A stretch of DNA of 64,000 nucleotides from Ixodes scapularis (Eukaryota > Arthropoda > Arachnida > Ixodida > Ixodidae). The DNA is taken from assembly GCF_016920785.2 (NCBI RefSeq), contig NW_024609884.1:30238080-30302079 (forward strand). The letters run 5' to 3'. The notes beneath the pieces are model-generated. The model saw nothing but the letters and a program-made list of their open reading frames with translations, had not been told where the DNA came from and searched no databases. The position numbers and the translations under genes are program-made. Within the stretch, counting starts at the first letter, position 1, and every line of letters starts with the position of its first letter. Positions 12,370-22,282 of the stretch are shown one piece after another.

Positions 12370-13871
12370 AAATGTTATGGCAGGAATAACAACCAGGTAT
12401 AGAATTAGGTAGAAATACATAAGACGGAAACATCGCGCCTACAATAAATAATTTCACGTGCGTGTTATCACAAAGCTTTATTGCTGCTTTTCTCCTTGTT
12501 GCGCGCGTTCAACAAGATAAAATAGCGCGTACCACCACCCCCAATTCTGAGCGGGCTTTTAGTGCGTTTAAAGACATCCGCAGAGATGTGTCTGGTCCGA
12601 ATCTTTGTGATGGAGCGGAAGGGCCATTTTAGAGCACCAAAAAAACAACTTCTGGGTCACAGGGATTTACTTCGTTCTCGTTCATATTCTATTGCGACGA
12701 CAATGTTAACATTAACGTGATGGTCTTCCCATCGAAAACGCAATGTCTTATGTGCTTTTCCACGTCTGTGGAACCACTCGTTAGCACAATGAACATCAGA
12801 CTGCCTGATCTCCTCAAACACACCCCCCCCCCCCCCCCCAAAAAAAAAAAAAAAAAAAAAAAACAACTAACCGCTCTTACACATTGTTTTACCGTTTTAC
12901 CATAGGTCGAGACGCAGCCGACGCTACGAGCTGATGGTAGCAATCAGCCAGTGTCAAAAGTCACCATCATTGAGTTTGTCAAGTTTCCGTACGTGTCCTA
13001 TCATCGCCGAACCAATCATAAACAGAAAAGGCCTAGTGACTCGTGCTTTTGAAGCTGCTTGATTGGTGCGATTAGCTCGTAGTGGCGTCTGCGTCTGGAC
13101 TGAAGCTGAAACGAGGTATAGATAGTGTTGTTACGAGAACGTTAGTTTTGTTTAAACAAGCCCATATCAGCAGTCACGTTCGAAACACGTGCCGATGATG
13201 TTAATCACATATTAGTATCTGCGAATTGTATTTTTAGGTGCGGAATCACAGGCAAACCAAATACTATTTCACTGAAATAATATTAGAATAACATAATTAT
13301 TTGTAAAAATATATGTTTTGTTCATGTTCTGTTGCAGTAAAACTGTGCAATAACACAGTTAAACAACCTTCTGTTGGTTGCATACATAAAACTGAAAGTT
13401 TTTTTTTCGTTTTTTAAGCTATAATGCAAAATTTTATTAATATTATGATGATGAAAAATCAGTATGTTGGTGATAAAGATGCCTTCTTAAAAAAAAAAAA
13501 AATCAAGCGGAACTCGCTAAGCTTTCATTCCTACATTGCTAAAGCTAATTTAGTTTTTAGTTCATACTTGTGGACTGTAACCTCGAACAGTTTGATGCCG
13601 ATATTAAGGTACCAACTAAACGAGGACTTTAACATAAAAATTGAGATCCATTGACGTGTTTCGTTTCATTTCCTTCCCAGTCACGTGGGTTCCGTATTTG
13701 AAATGCGGGACGAAAACATAGTAAAGCATTTCTACCCGGAATATGCGAAAAAAATATTGGTGAGGCAAAACAAGAATGTGTGCCAGTCACGCATTTTTCG
13801 CGTACACCTTCCAGCAGCGTGGAGAGATCAAAACGATCTTTTAACGCATACCAGAAGTGACGACATTTAAG
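12370..13871. other. Unassigned AT-rich sequence
   Basis: It holds the homopolymer junction at 12823-12863 and otherwise no recognised gene. A pyrimidine-rich TTTCATTTCCTTCCCAG at about 13666 followed by an open frame to 13870 is a weak internal-exon candidate (frame VGSVFEMRDENIVKHFYPEY). Confidence 0.4.
12823..12863. repeat. Poly-C to poly-A homopolymer junction
   Basis: About 17 C residues are followed directly by about 24 A residues. Confidence 0.95.
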
Positions 13872-13976
13872 ATGGCTGCTGCCGAGCTACACATAACCAA
13901 GTCTGAAATCTTGAAAACAAAATCACGACCAGTATTGCACGCCACTCGTCAGGATATCAAAGAATTCAACTGCAAG
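13872..13976 (+). CDS. Candidate first coding exon of an unidentified gene
   Basis: The ATG at 13872 sits in a favourable context (AAGATGGCTGCTGCC) and opens 35 codons beginning MAAAELHITKSEILKTKSRP and ending NCK. It runs exactly in phase to a donor-like AAG|GTACAT at 13976. No protein family is recognised and no downstream exon could be joined with confidence. A GC-rich stretch at 14010-14200 may hold the next exon or may be unrelated. Support is limited to start context, frame and donor. Confidence 0.25.
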
Positions 13977-16033
13977 GTACATTCATCACATTTACATTCA
14001 CAAAGTTCTGTCTTGTTTCCCAGTGCTTTCCGCCTGAGCACGCGACGGCGCTGCGGCAAAGCGAGGAACGGAACGAGAGATCGCGAAGTGGTCTTCGTTC
14101 GCGGGTGTTGCTTCTCCACAGTGCAGAGGCACGCGGTGAGAAGCGCACTCAACGAAGCTACCCAGCCGCCCGGACAAACCCAGAATCGATAAATGTTTCG
14201 ATACTTCGAAGCAGCGCCAGTGTTCGATGCAAAGGCCAAATAGAATTGTGCGTCGTACGAGGGCGACAATCGAAAGTTTTGCAAGTTTGCAGAAGTCTAC
14301 AGCAACGATACTAAGCTTTAGGTTCAGTACCGAAGAAGTAAAATTAATATTTGGCGCTGTATCGGTACAAATTCCTCACATTTTGGTTGAAATGTAGCAG
14401 AAACGTAGCCGTATAAGCAATTTTGCAGAGTTTTGTGCAACTGAAGCAGTGATTGCATCACCCTATGCGGACGAAAACGCGCTTGCATAGCGTGCGCATT
14501 TCCCTGGCCCAAACCGCGTCGATAAAAATAGAAACAAGGGGACGCTGCTCTGCGAAGGGTCCGTGTTGAAAGTTAGATGCCGCAAGTTCTATTTGTGAGC
14601 AAGTAGTACCCAACCTTCTTCGGTCTTTCAGTTACTGAGAGAGCTCTATGGCTATTTTCGGCATCGTAAAAGAAAATTCACGCTGTGCTTGTAGTATATT
14701 TAAATAATTAGTACATAATATGTATACTATACTAGCTACCAGGAATGGAGAAAACGCGTGCTAAAATGTGCCGAAATACAGATCTATACAAAGTTCTTCA
14801 TAAATTTATTTAAACACGAATGCATTTACACTGTCGCGTAAGTGTTTAGCTACAAGGTACAAGTACAACGGGAGTTATTTGTGATACTTAGAATAATTTT
14901 CCAAATACCATTTAGTTTCCGTGGTTAGACACCTTAAAATTAAGTTTTGCCCCGAATAGAAAGGGCCCGCCGTGCCCAAATAAAAATGTATGTCCGTATT
15001 TTACGATAATCAATTACTTTTATAAGAAAATAGCAGCTTTATGAATAAAATTTGCTTGAGGTGACATAGGCAGGTATAGCACCAGGAAAACAAAATTAAG
15101 TTCAATTCGAGGTTTACTGCAAATGTTCAAAATAAACGTCTAGAACCACTTATGCAACAAAGCCTTTTCAGATAACATTACGTGAATGCGAAACCTGTTA
15201 GAAAAAACAACAACAAAAAACCCCAAAGTCAGTAATTCTATCCCACTTGTTCATTCCTTGTTATTTTCTCCTTGCTTTTTATGGGATGTTAATTGTGCTC
15301 AAACCGCGGCAAGATTCATGCTTTTGACATACGATTCACGTTACCAAGAACTAAAATGAACAAGTACATTCTTTAATATATAATTAAATAGAAAATTCAA
15401 AATGCGCAAACTATTTCAAATGATACCCACCCCTGCTAGGTACATCGTTGAAAAAAAAAAAAAAAATGTTGTGGACAACGGGAACCGGCCCACCCGTCAC
15501 AATCCCACCCGTTCCCGGAGAACTCGTCATAGGCCAACTGGTCTGTACTTCGAGAGTAACTACATCGCTCACAGAAGACGTAATAGTATTCAGGTTGTCA
15601 TACTTCCAACAAGCCTTTGTTCAGTGCATGATGCCGCGTTGCAGGCGCACACTGCCACGCACAAACAACTCCGTTGAGTCTTGGCATCGGGGCTTCCAGG
15701 TCGGTGATTTAGTCAGCAAACACCCTTTTTATTAATTGCAGTCTGTATGCTTTCCAAGTGCGATGAAATTAACCGGTCGTTGTCCTTTTAAGATGAGACG
15801 TTCTTTGCCTCGTTGGGATGAAAAAAACTGTGTGAAGCCGCCGATTATCTCGATGATGATTGACTGAGCCAGGTATGACGTCACGTATGACGTCACACCA
15901 AAGTTCGACGCTGATTGGTTGATATTTTTAACAACTATTATCGTTGGTATCTTCATTCCAGGATCTGCCATCAAGTTTACATGCCACACGTTCAGTTAAC
16001 TGCCAAACTAACCGGTAAAGAGCGCCGAGAGCG
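13977..16033. other. Unassigned sequence
   Basis: The 14010-14230 stretch is GC-rich with overlapping short ORFs. The remainder is AT-rich without recognised features. Two direct TATGACGTCAC motifs lie at about 15875-15900. Confidence 0.4.
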
Positions 16034-16350
16034 TACACTCTAAAAAATGTCCGTACGTCTACTTTCACGCACAACACCCGGAGAGCCAATCAGCGGAACT
16101 TACGGAGGCAGCTCAGCGAATGACGATGCCGAAACATATGTTTAGACCAAAAAACGCAGTCTGAGTTGTGACATGAAGCAATGCAAAAAACGTCACGCTT
16201 GCATTGCTTAATGTCACAACTCAGTCAGCGTTTTTTGGTCTAAACAGATGTTTCGGCATCGTCATTCGCTGAGCTGCCTCCGTAAGTTGCGCTGATTGGT
16301 TCTACGAGTGTTGTGCGTGAAAGTAGACACAGACTTTTTTTTAAAGTGTA
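16034..16350. mobile_element. Palindromic MITE, copy A
   Basis: The unit is 317 bp. It starts TACACTCTAAAAAATG and ends TTTTTTAAAGTGTA. The whole element folds on itself: GAATGACGATGCCGAAACAT at left is matched by ATGTTTCGGCATCGTCATTC at right. Ends CACTCTAA...TTTAGAGTG-like next to TA suggest insertion at TA, as in Tc1/mariner-type MITEs. It has no coding capacity. Confidence 0.9.
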
Positions 16351-16354
16351 GGCG

Positions 16355-16975
16355 GCACGCTCTAAAAAAAAGCCCGTGCGTCTACTTTCCCGCACAACAC
16401 TCGGAGGGTCAATCAGCGCAACTTACGGAGGCAGCTCAGCGAATGACGATGCCGAAACATATGTTTAGACCAAAAAGCGCAGTATGAGTTGTGACATTAA
16501 GCAATGCAAGCGTGACGTTTTGCACTGCTTCATGTCACAACTCAGACTGCGTATACACTCTAAGAAATGCCTTTGCATCTACTTACCGCAAAACACTCGA
16601 AGAGCCAATATCTGCGATCTAGGAAATCAGCTCAGCGAATGATGAGGCGGAACATCTGTTTAGAGCTAAAAATTAAGTCTGGGCTGTGGTATTACGCAAT
16701 GCAAGCATGCCGCTTTGCATTGCGTACTGTAACAGCGCAGACTTCATTTTTAGCTCTAAACGGATATTCCGCCTAATCATTCGCTGAGCTGATTTCGTAA
16801 ATCTCAGAGATAGGCTCTTTCAGTGTTTTGCGGGTAAGTAGACGCGCAGGAATTTTTTAGAGTGTAAACATATGTTTCGGCATCGTCATTCGCTGAGCTG
16901 CCTCCGTAAGTTGTGGTGATTGACTCTCACAGTGGTTCTGCGGGAAAGTAGATGCACAGCCTTTTTTAAAGTGCA
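16355..16975. mobile_element. Palindromic MITE, copy B, interrupted by copy C
   Basis: This is the same subfamily as copy A (shared GAATGACGATGCCGAAACAT and GTCACAACTCAGACTGCG). The left half runs to 16553 and the right half resumes at 16867 with AACATATGTTTCGGCATCGT. About 10 bases expected at the junction (the GGTCTA side) are missing, so insertion of copy C was accompanied or followed by a small deletion. The outer termini are diverged. Confidence 0.85.
16554..16866. mobile_element. Palindromic MITE, copy C, nested in copy B
   Basis: The unit is 313 bp from TACACTCTAAGAAATGCC to TTTTTTAGAGTGTA. The internal arms share CTCAGCGAATGATGAGGCGG against CCGCCTAATCATTCGCTGAG. It belongs to a second subfamily together with copy D. 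An extra TA precedes it at 16552. Confidence 0.9.
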
Positions 16976-17565
16976 GTCTCAGAAGGGCCGAACGGAGACG
17001 ACTAGCTCGACGGGCCAGGCGGGCTGCTAAACGATCACAGCCAACGCCCGAAGACACGACCGCAAGCAACAACATCGAATGAGACACACACGACGATGAA
17101 GACCCAGGCACAACAGCCAGGACCGAACGCGCCGAACGAGCCAAGCAAGCATCCCCGAAGTAGCGAGATACCGGAACGTTTCACGTGCAAGACAACCGCC
17201 CTGCCGTCTGCTATGCATTTGTTCGCGTTTCAGTCCAACGTGGACTGTTGTCTGCCGAATCTGTGGATTTCCTTGAGGTGCCTGAAGGACGAGCGAGCAC
17301 TCCAAGGGTTGAAGATGGCCCAGTTAGATCGGGGCCCGACGACAGCTACCACGTCTCGCACGGAAATACCGAAAAGTGAACGAGCGCATCTCCAGAATTC
17401 TTGAAGACCACGCAAGCACCTCTGCGGTCGACACGAAATATTGCAAGGAACACCCGATTCTCGATTTGAGGCATTTCTGTCGGGTTGTCTGCAGAGATTG
17501 AATAAAAGCTACACTTGGTTCTTTGAAATGGGTCTGGCGATGCCTCTCATCTAGTCCTACAGGAA
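16976..17565. other. GC-rich block ending in a polyadenylation signal
   Basis: Overlapping short ORFs occur on both strands, with AATAAA at 17501-17506 (context GATTGAATAAAAGCTACAC). It could be the 3' end of a transcribed unit or the R region of an LTR. No protein domain is recognised. Confidence 0.35.
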
Positions 17566-17572
17566 TATAGTC

Positions 17573-17672
17573 TAGCTTTTCAAGTTTACCACTTACCTAT
17601 CTTTACATGTTTCCCATATGCGTATCTTTACGAGTTTACCGAATATGTATCTTTGCAAGTGTACCATATGGT
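17573..17672. repeat. Minisatellite, four units of 25 bp
   Basis: Units begin at 17573, 17598, 17623 and 17648. The consensus is about TATCTTTACAAGTTTACC plus ATATG. Confidence 0.85.
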
Positions 17673-17769
17673 AAGCTTGTATAGCTACGACTATGATTAT
17701 ATATTTAATGTGAAAAATGACAATATAATAGTTTATGAAAATTCGAGGTGCAACGTCGCGGATTAACAA

Positions 17770-18087
17770 TACACTCTAAGAAATGCCTGCGCGTCCTACT
17801 TACCCGCAAAACTCTTAAAGAGCCAATCATTGCGATCTAGGAAATCAGTTCAGCTAATGATGAGGCGGAACATCCGTTTAGACCTAAAAATGAAGTCTGC
17901 GCTGTGGCATTACGCAATGCAAAGCGTCATGCTTGCATTGCGTAATGCCACAGCGCAGGCTTAATTTTAAGGTCTAAACAGACGTTCCGACTCATCATTC
18001 GCTCAGCTGATTTCCTAGATCGCAGAGATTGGCTCTTTGAGTGTTTTTTTCTGGGTAAGTAGACGCGCAGGCATTTCTTAGAGTGTA
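17770..18087. mobile_element. Palindromic MITE, copy D
   Basis: The unit is 318 bp from TACACTCTAAGAAATGCC to GGCATTTCTTAGAGTGTA. The terminal repeats are identical over 18 bases and the arms are nearly complementary throughout. It is the best preserved copy, close to copy C. Confidence 0.93.
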
Positions 18088-18479
18088 TGCTTGTCGCGCA
18101 AATGTGAATAGAACAAGTTATTTTTCGAAGTTACACGCTGCGACTGTACTGTATAACGCCCCAATGAGAATTTTTAGTATATAAAACAAACTGCAGGGGA
18201 GCACGGCTCTCACCAGAGAGGCAGAGCTTACCGCCTAACGCCGTGGAGAAAATGAGAGAGGTTCTCCAGGTCGTTTACGGTATGCCTGTCACATTTATTT
18301 CACTTTCAGCTCGAAGAATTTTCACGATAAGTCACTATTAGCTATTGTTCATATACCGGATGTTCCATTTTAATTCGAACAGATTTCGAAACATTCGTAA
18401 AAGATGCACTAATGCGGTTTGTGCCTGTGCGTTATACAGCCAGGGGACCTTATGTGGGTGGGTACTCTTTGCAATAAGT
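18088..18479. other. Unassigned sequence
   Basis: No gene is recognised. GGATGTTCCATTTTAATTCG near 18360 may be the outer end of the foldback that follows. Confidence 0.4.
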
Positions 18480-18893
18480 CGGCTAATTAATTAAAATTAG
18501 ATAATTAACTTTAAGGTAGTGAAAATAGAGATATGCTTCCAACTAAAAACTTACTGAGCGTCAAGGAAAACCACTAGATCATCTCTTTTTAGAGCGACTT
18601 GAAGCATGTGGGAAACTCGGGGGCGCACCAAAGTTCCCACTGGTGCAGCAGGCGCAAAGCTAGCAGTGGCAAAACGTGGTGGTTAGATTATCACCGCGTT
18701 CCGCCACTGCTAGCTTTGCGCCTGCTGCAAGAGTGGGAACTTTGTTGCGCCCCCGAGTTTCCCACATGTTTCAAGTCGTTCTAAGACTGACTGATATAGT
18801 GGTTTTCGATTATGCTCAGCATGTTCCTAATTGAAACCATATGATTATTTTTACTAATTAAAACGTTAATTAAGGAAGTTAATTATTCGGAGG
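18480..18893. mobile_element. Foldback element of about 414 bp
   Basis: It is symmetrical about 18686. The inner arms of about 95 bp are nearly perfect: GCGCAAAGCTAGCAGTGGC pairs with GCCACTGCTAGCTTTGCGC, and GGGAAACTCGGGGGCGC pairs with GCGCCCCCGAGTTTCCC. The loop is about 10 bases. Looser outer arms share GAAAACCACTA and AATTAACTT. No coding capacity. Confidence 0.85.
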
Positions 18894-19910
18894 AGTGCGA
18901 TGGAGGCTTCGTAACACTACAGGGCAAACCGCTTATTTACACTATAATGCACAAACAACTTCGTTGTTCTGTCCGTTTTTTTTTTTTTTTAATTATTATT
19001 CTTACTTTTCAGGGACCAGGGTTACTATGAATGTGCACACGTCATGCAAAAAGTCGGAACAATGGGGTGACCCGTTACGCGGTCAAGATCGCAGCCATAA
19101 TCTGAGCCTCTCTCCCTCGCTCGTGCTTTTGAGGGCTCAGACATCCTCGCGCCCTCGGAGAAAGGTCAGCAAATTACTTCAAACTCCTTCGGAGGCACGT
19201 GATGTGCGCCGTCCAATGGTAGTCCCCCGTGACAGCTCCGCAACTCAAACAGCGGTACTGGTCGCCGCCAGTCGGACCGAAGCTCTTAGGTTGAAACCCC
19301 AGAGGCCTTCCTTGAATGCGCGACGCAGCAACCACCCGCAACAAGTAGAAAAAAAAAAAAAAGAAGAAGAAGAAAAAACAACAACATACACACGCGAAAG
19401 CAGAACCCCGACCGGGGAGGGGGGGAGGGGGGGGGGGGGGGGGGTGGACAAAGATGCTTCCTAATGAGACGCACCTCGGCGTAGGACCCCCGCGGTCCCT
19501 CGCCAAGTGAAAAGAATACGAGCAAAACTAAACAAAATGGTTTGGAAAGGCATCGTACGCGCCGGGAGAAAGTGTGGACGCCCTCTGACCGTACGGGAAA
19601 CTCGCTGTTTTCCTCAGAACCTTTAGATAACTCCTAACTGCGGTAGCCAAAAAAAAAAAAGAAAAAGAAGTAGGTGTGTTGATGGACGATTTGCCGTAAC
19701 TAAAAGTCCTACCCCCCCCCCCCCCTCCCACAAGCACACGCGCACACAAAAGAAAGGGGGGAGGGGGGTTGCCTAAATCTGATTCCAAGAGTGCACGGTC
19801 TTCACTCTTGGCATGAAATGCTCGTGTTATTAAATGTACGGGCATGGTGCGACTCCGTCACAGAGAAAATAGTCGTCCTGTCCAGATTATGTCTTTCTGG
19901 TTTTGCTTGA
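18894..19910. other. Low-complexity region, no gene
   Basis: It contains A-rich (19350-19380), G-rich (19418-19444) and C-rich (19711-19734) tracts. The long open frames here, including the 189-codon frame from 18895, owe much of their length to these tracts. Confidence 0.6.
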
Positions 19911-19987
19911 GGTGTACCAGAAGAGTACGCAGAAAAGTAACTTAAGGATACTTTAATTTACTTTTCTGTGTACTCTTCTGGTATCAC
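19911..19987. repeat. Hairpin with 30-bp arms
   Basis: GTACCAGAAGAGTACGCAGA at left is matched by the complement of TCTGTGTACTCTTCTGGTAT at right, with a spacer of about 17 bases. One or two mismatches. Confidence 0.85.
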
Positions 19988-20048
19988 AATATACTATAGC
20001 ACCTTGCGATATATCTCAAGGTACTAAAATTGCATCCAGGGTACAGTT

Positions 20049-20238
20049 TAGCCCGTTTCATATGATGTGATTCTGCGTGTGATTTTCGGACTCTTGCGAC
20101 TAAACGCCCGTGGACACACGACTCCCTTGAACTGTCGTCCGCATGTTTTTTTTTTTTTTTTTTTTTTTGTTATTTTGCCACACAAAGTCGTTGCTACCGG
20201 GAATCGCAAGCAGAATCGCGCCATGTGAAACGGGCTTA
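20049..20238. mobile_element. Small MITE with inverted termini and 6-bp target duplication
   Basis: The left terminus TAGCCCGTTTCATATGATG matches the complement of the right terminus, TAAGCCCGTTTCACATGGCG, and inner GATTCTGC blocks also pair. ACAGTT flanks it on both sides (20043-20048 and 20239-20244). A T-run of about 23 lies inside. There is no ORF. The superfamily is uncertain. Confidence 0.75.
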
Positions 20239-20244
20239 ACAGTT

Positions 20245-21047
20245 ATCGAGAAATGAAAGCGCGTATACTCAGCGTCAACTATTTTATGCTGCGTTCTACG
20301 TTGTCAAGGCTAGAGTTGCTCTTGTCAAACTCTGTCGACGTGCGCGAGGGCATGCGAATGAGACGCAACACGAAACCACCTGATCAGCAGTGCGGGGCTG
20401 CAGCACTGTCGGTGTAGCACAAAGTGTAGCACAAAAGAGCTGACGCCGAGTATATTACCTACTAGCTAGTTACCGATTTACAGTTACATGTATACCGAGA
20501 TACATTACAGATTTGCTTGTATAAAGTCCATACCGCATCAGCAAATGACGTTTTATCGAATAACGAGTGCCACCTGCTGTAGGAGAGTGTTCAAGCGAGG
20601 CACGAATTACATAAATAAAGCGCTGATAAGTTGGAGCTCAAAATACATTCGCCTAGATCATTTGGTTACTTGACATGAAAATTACCTGAGCGCTACTTCG
20701 AAATAATCCATTATTTTCCCATTACCTTTTTTCTAATAGCACGATTATTGTAATCGTCGTTTTTTTGTGTGTTTAAACTTTTAATAGATGTAATCAAGTA
20801 ACTGTGGGAGTACGTGACGAATGTTTTTTTTTTTTTGTGCAATATTTCCCATTCTTTCTTTCTTTATCTACGACGGAAGAAAAGTTTTGTAGATATGAAA
20901 GTGGCTCTAGTAAACATAGAACAACAAAAAATCAGTGTAATTAATTATCTAAAAATAACTAAATTATCCCCTTAAATATTTGTGTTGAAAAAGTCACGAA
21001 ACAGTTACTGTATTACCTTTAAATATTGATTACGACTAACCTTGTCA
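20245..21047. other. Unassigned AT-rich sequence
   Basis: Only short ORFs, a T-run near 20830 and no recognised repeat or exon. Confidence 0.4.
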
Positions 21048-21451
21048 TTATAACGCAGAGCGTACATTTTGGCGCGTATCGTTTATCAAGAAGATAGGTA
21101 AAGACCCGGAAATGGTTAACATGAACTTGCCCACGTAGATGGCCAAGTCAGTCGGGCGGATGACTTCAGGGACCGGAGGAGGCCGGGTTGCTGGCTCAAA
21201 CGACTCGTGTGAAGACGACGGCGTCTGCTGAAAAATCGATTTCTCAATGCTGAGAGCCACACATTTCGGTGTTGATGCAACGTCCGTCGATTTCGGATCG
21301 TGGTTCCTTTTCAAGTAGGTAAGAATCATATTCGGCGAGCGCTTTGAAAAGGTGACCTTTACCGATGTCAAGTTCAACTCTCGGATTCGCAGCCAAGTCC
21401 GGCTCAGAAATCCGTTGCTGCGAATAGAGTCGATGGACAGGACAAGACGCT
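21048..21451 (-). CDS. Candidate exon of an unidentified protein, after a short intron
   Basis: A minus-strand pyrimidine-rich tract ending in TCTCTTCTCTAG (acceptor near 21452) is followed by a frame of 133 codons to a TAA at 21048. The translation begins RLVLSIDSIRSNGFLSRTWL, contains PATRPPPVPEVIRPTDLAIY and ends with a hydrophobic segment GKFMLTISGSLPIFLI. A donor-like CAGG|GTACGT at 21564 would give an intron of 113 bp and join in frame to an upstream stretch reading EHIQRVWRNRNSRQ. A second frame over part of the exon is also open, so frame choice is uncertain. No family is recognised. Confidence 0.3.
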
Positions 21452-21874
21452 CTAGAGAAGAGATAGTGAGAGAGCATATAAAAAAACGAGGGAAAAAATG
21501 GAGGATGCGGAGAAAACCCCAAAGCCAAAAACTCAATGAAGGAAAAAGCAAGTAAGTAACGTACCCTGACGACTATTGCGATTTCGCCACACACGTTGGA
21601 TATGCTCCGAATATGGCAGCGTCGTTGTCGGTGCGCGATACGAGCAGCCGTGTCCCCCGACTTGACGCAGATGTCAGTTGCGATCTTCCAAAGGGTTCAT
21701 AAATCTATGCTAATCTTCCACGTGCACGGCTTCTAACGGGACGATGTTCTTTGCACCTTGTTCTGCATTTATTGATGGGATGATAGGTGACTGCCGCCTG
21801 CAACACGCGCCGTCGGGAAAAGCCGTCCTTGGCTGTCCCTCGTCCAAGAGGAAGCGGGATATCCGACGTTGCAA

Positions 21875-21992
21875 AACATCCAACCAGTCATAACGTCCAA
21901 CAAACCAATTGACTTTCGAGCCAAATATCCAAGGGGCTTGAAACATCCACGGAGACCAAACGTCGAACGAGTCGAAACGTCCACATTGTTGG
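21875..21992. repeat. Degenerate 17-bp minisatellite, about seven units
   Basis: Units start at 21875, 21892, 21909, 21926, 21942, 21959 and 21976, with a consensus near AACGTCCAACGAGTCGA. The short ORFs here derive from it. Confidence 0.75.
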
Positions 21993-22282
21993 CACCTGCC
22001 ACCGAACCAAGGCGTCAAAGGAATGAAAATATTCATCTTAGTCTAAACGACGTTGACGACACGTGCGGCAGGAACGTCCGGAAACGCATATCTTTACCGC
22101 TGACACAAACCTTTGGATGCAAAGGTATCTCGTTCAATGAAGTGCCTCTTTTAGTACCTTCTTGCATATTCTCTTCTCAAAGACAGTGGACTATGTTATG
22201 GAGTTCGCCAACACGCGAGCTCTATAGTATCTTGCCCGCTCGTGAGAGTGGCCGCGAACCACCGACCGTTCGGGGTCAAAAT

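Noticed and set aside
18895..19464. 189-codon plus-strand ORF
   Set aside because: It spans T-, A- and G-runs and ends in poly-Gly/Glu; no domain and no splice context.
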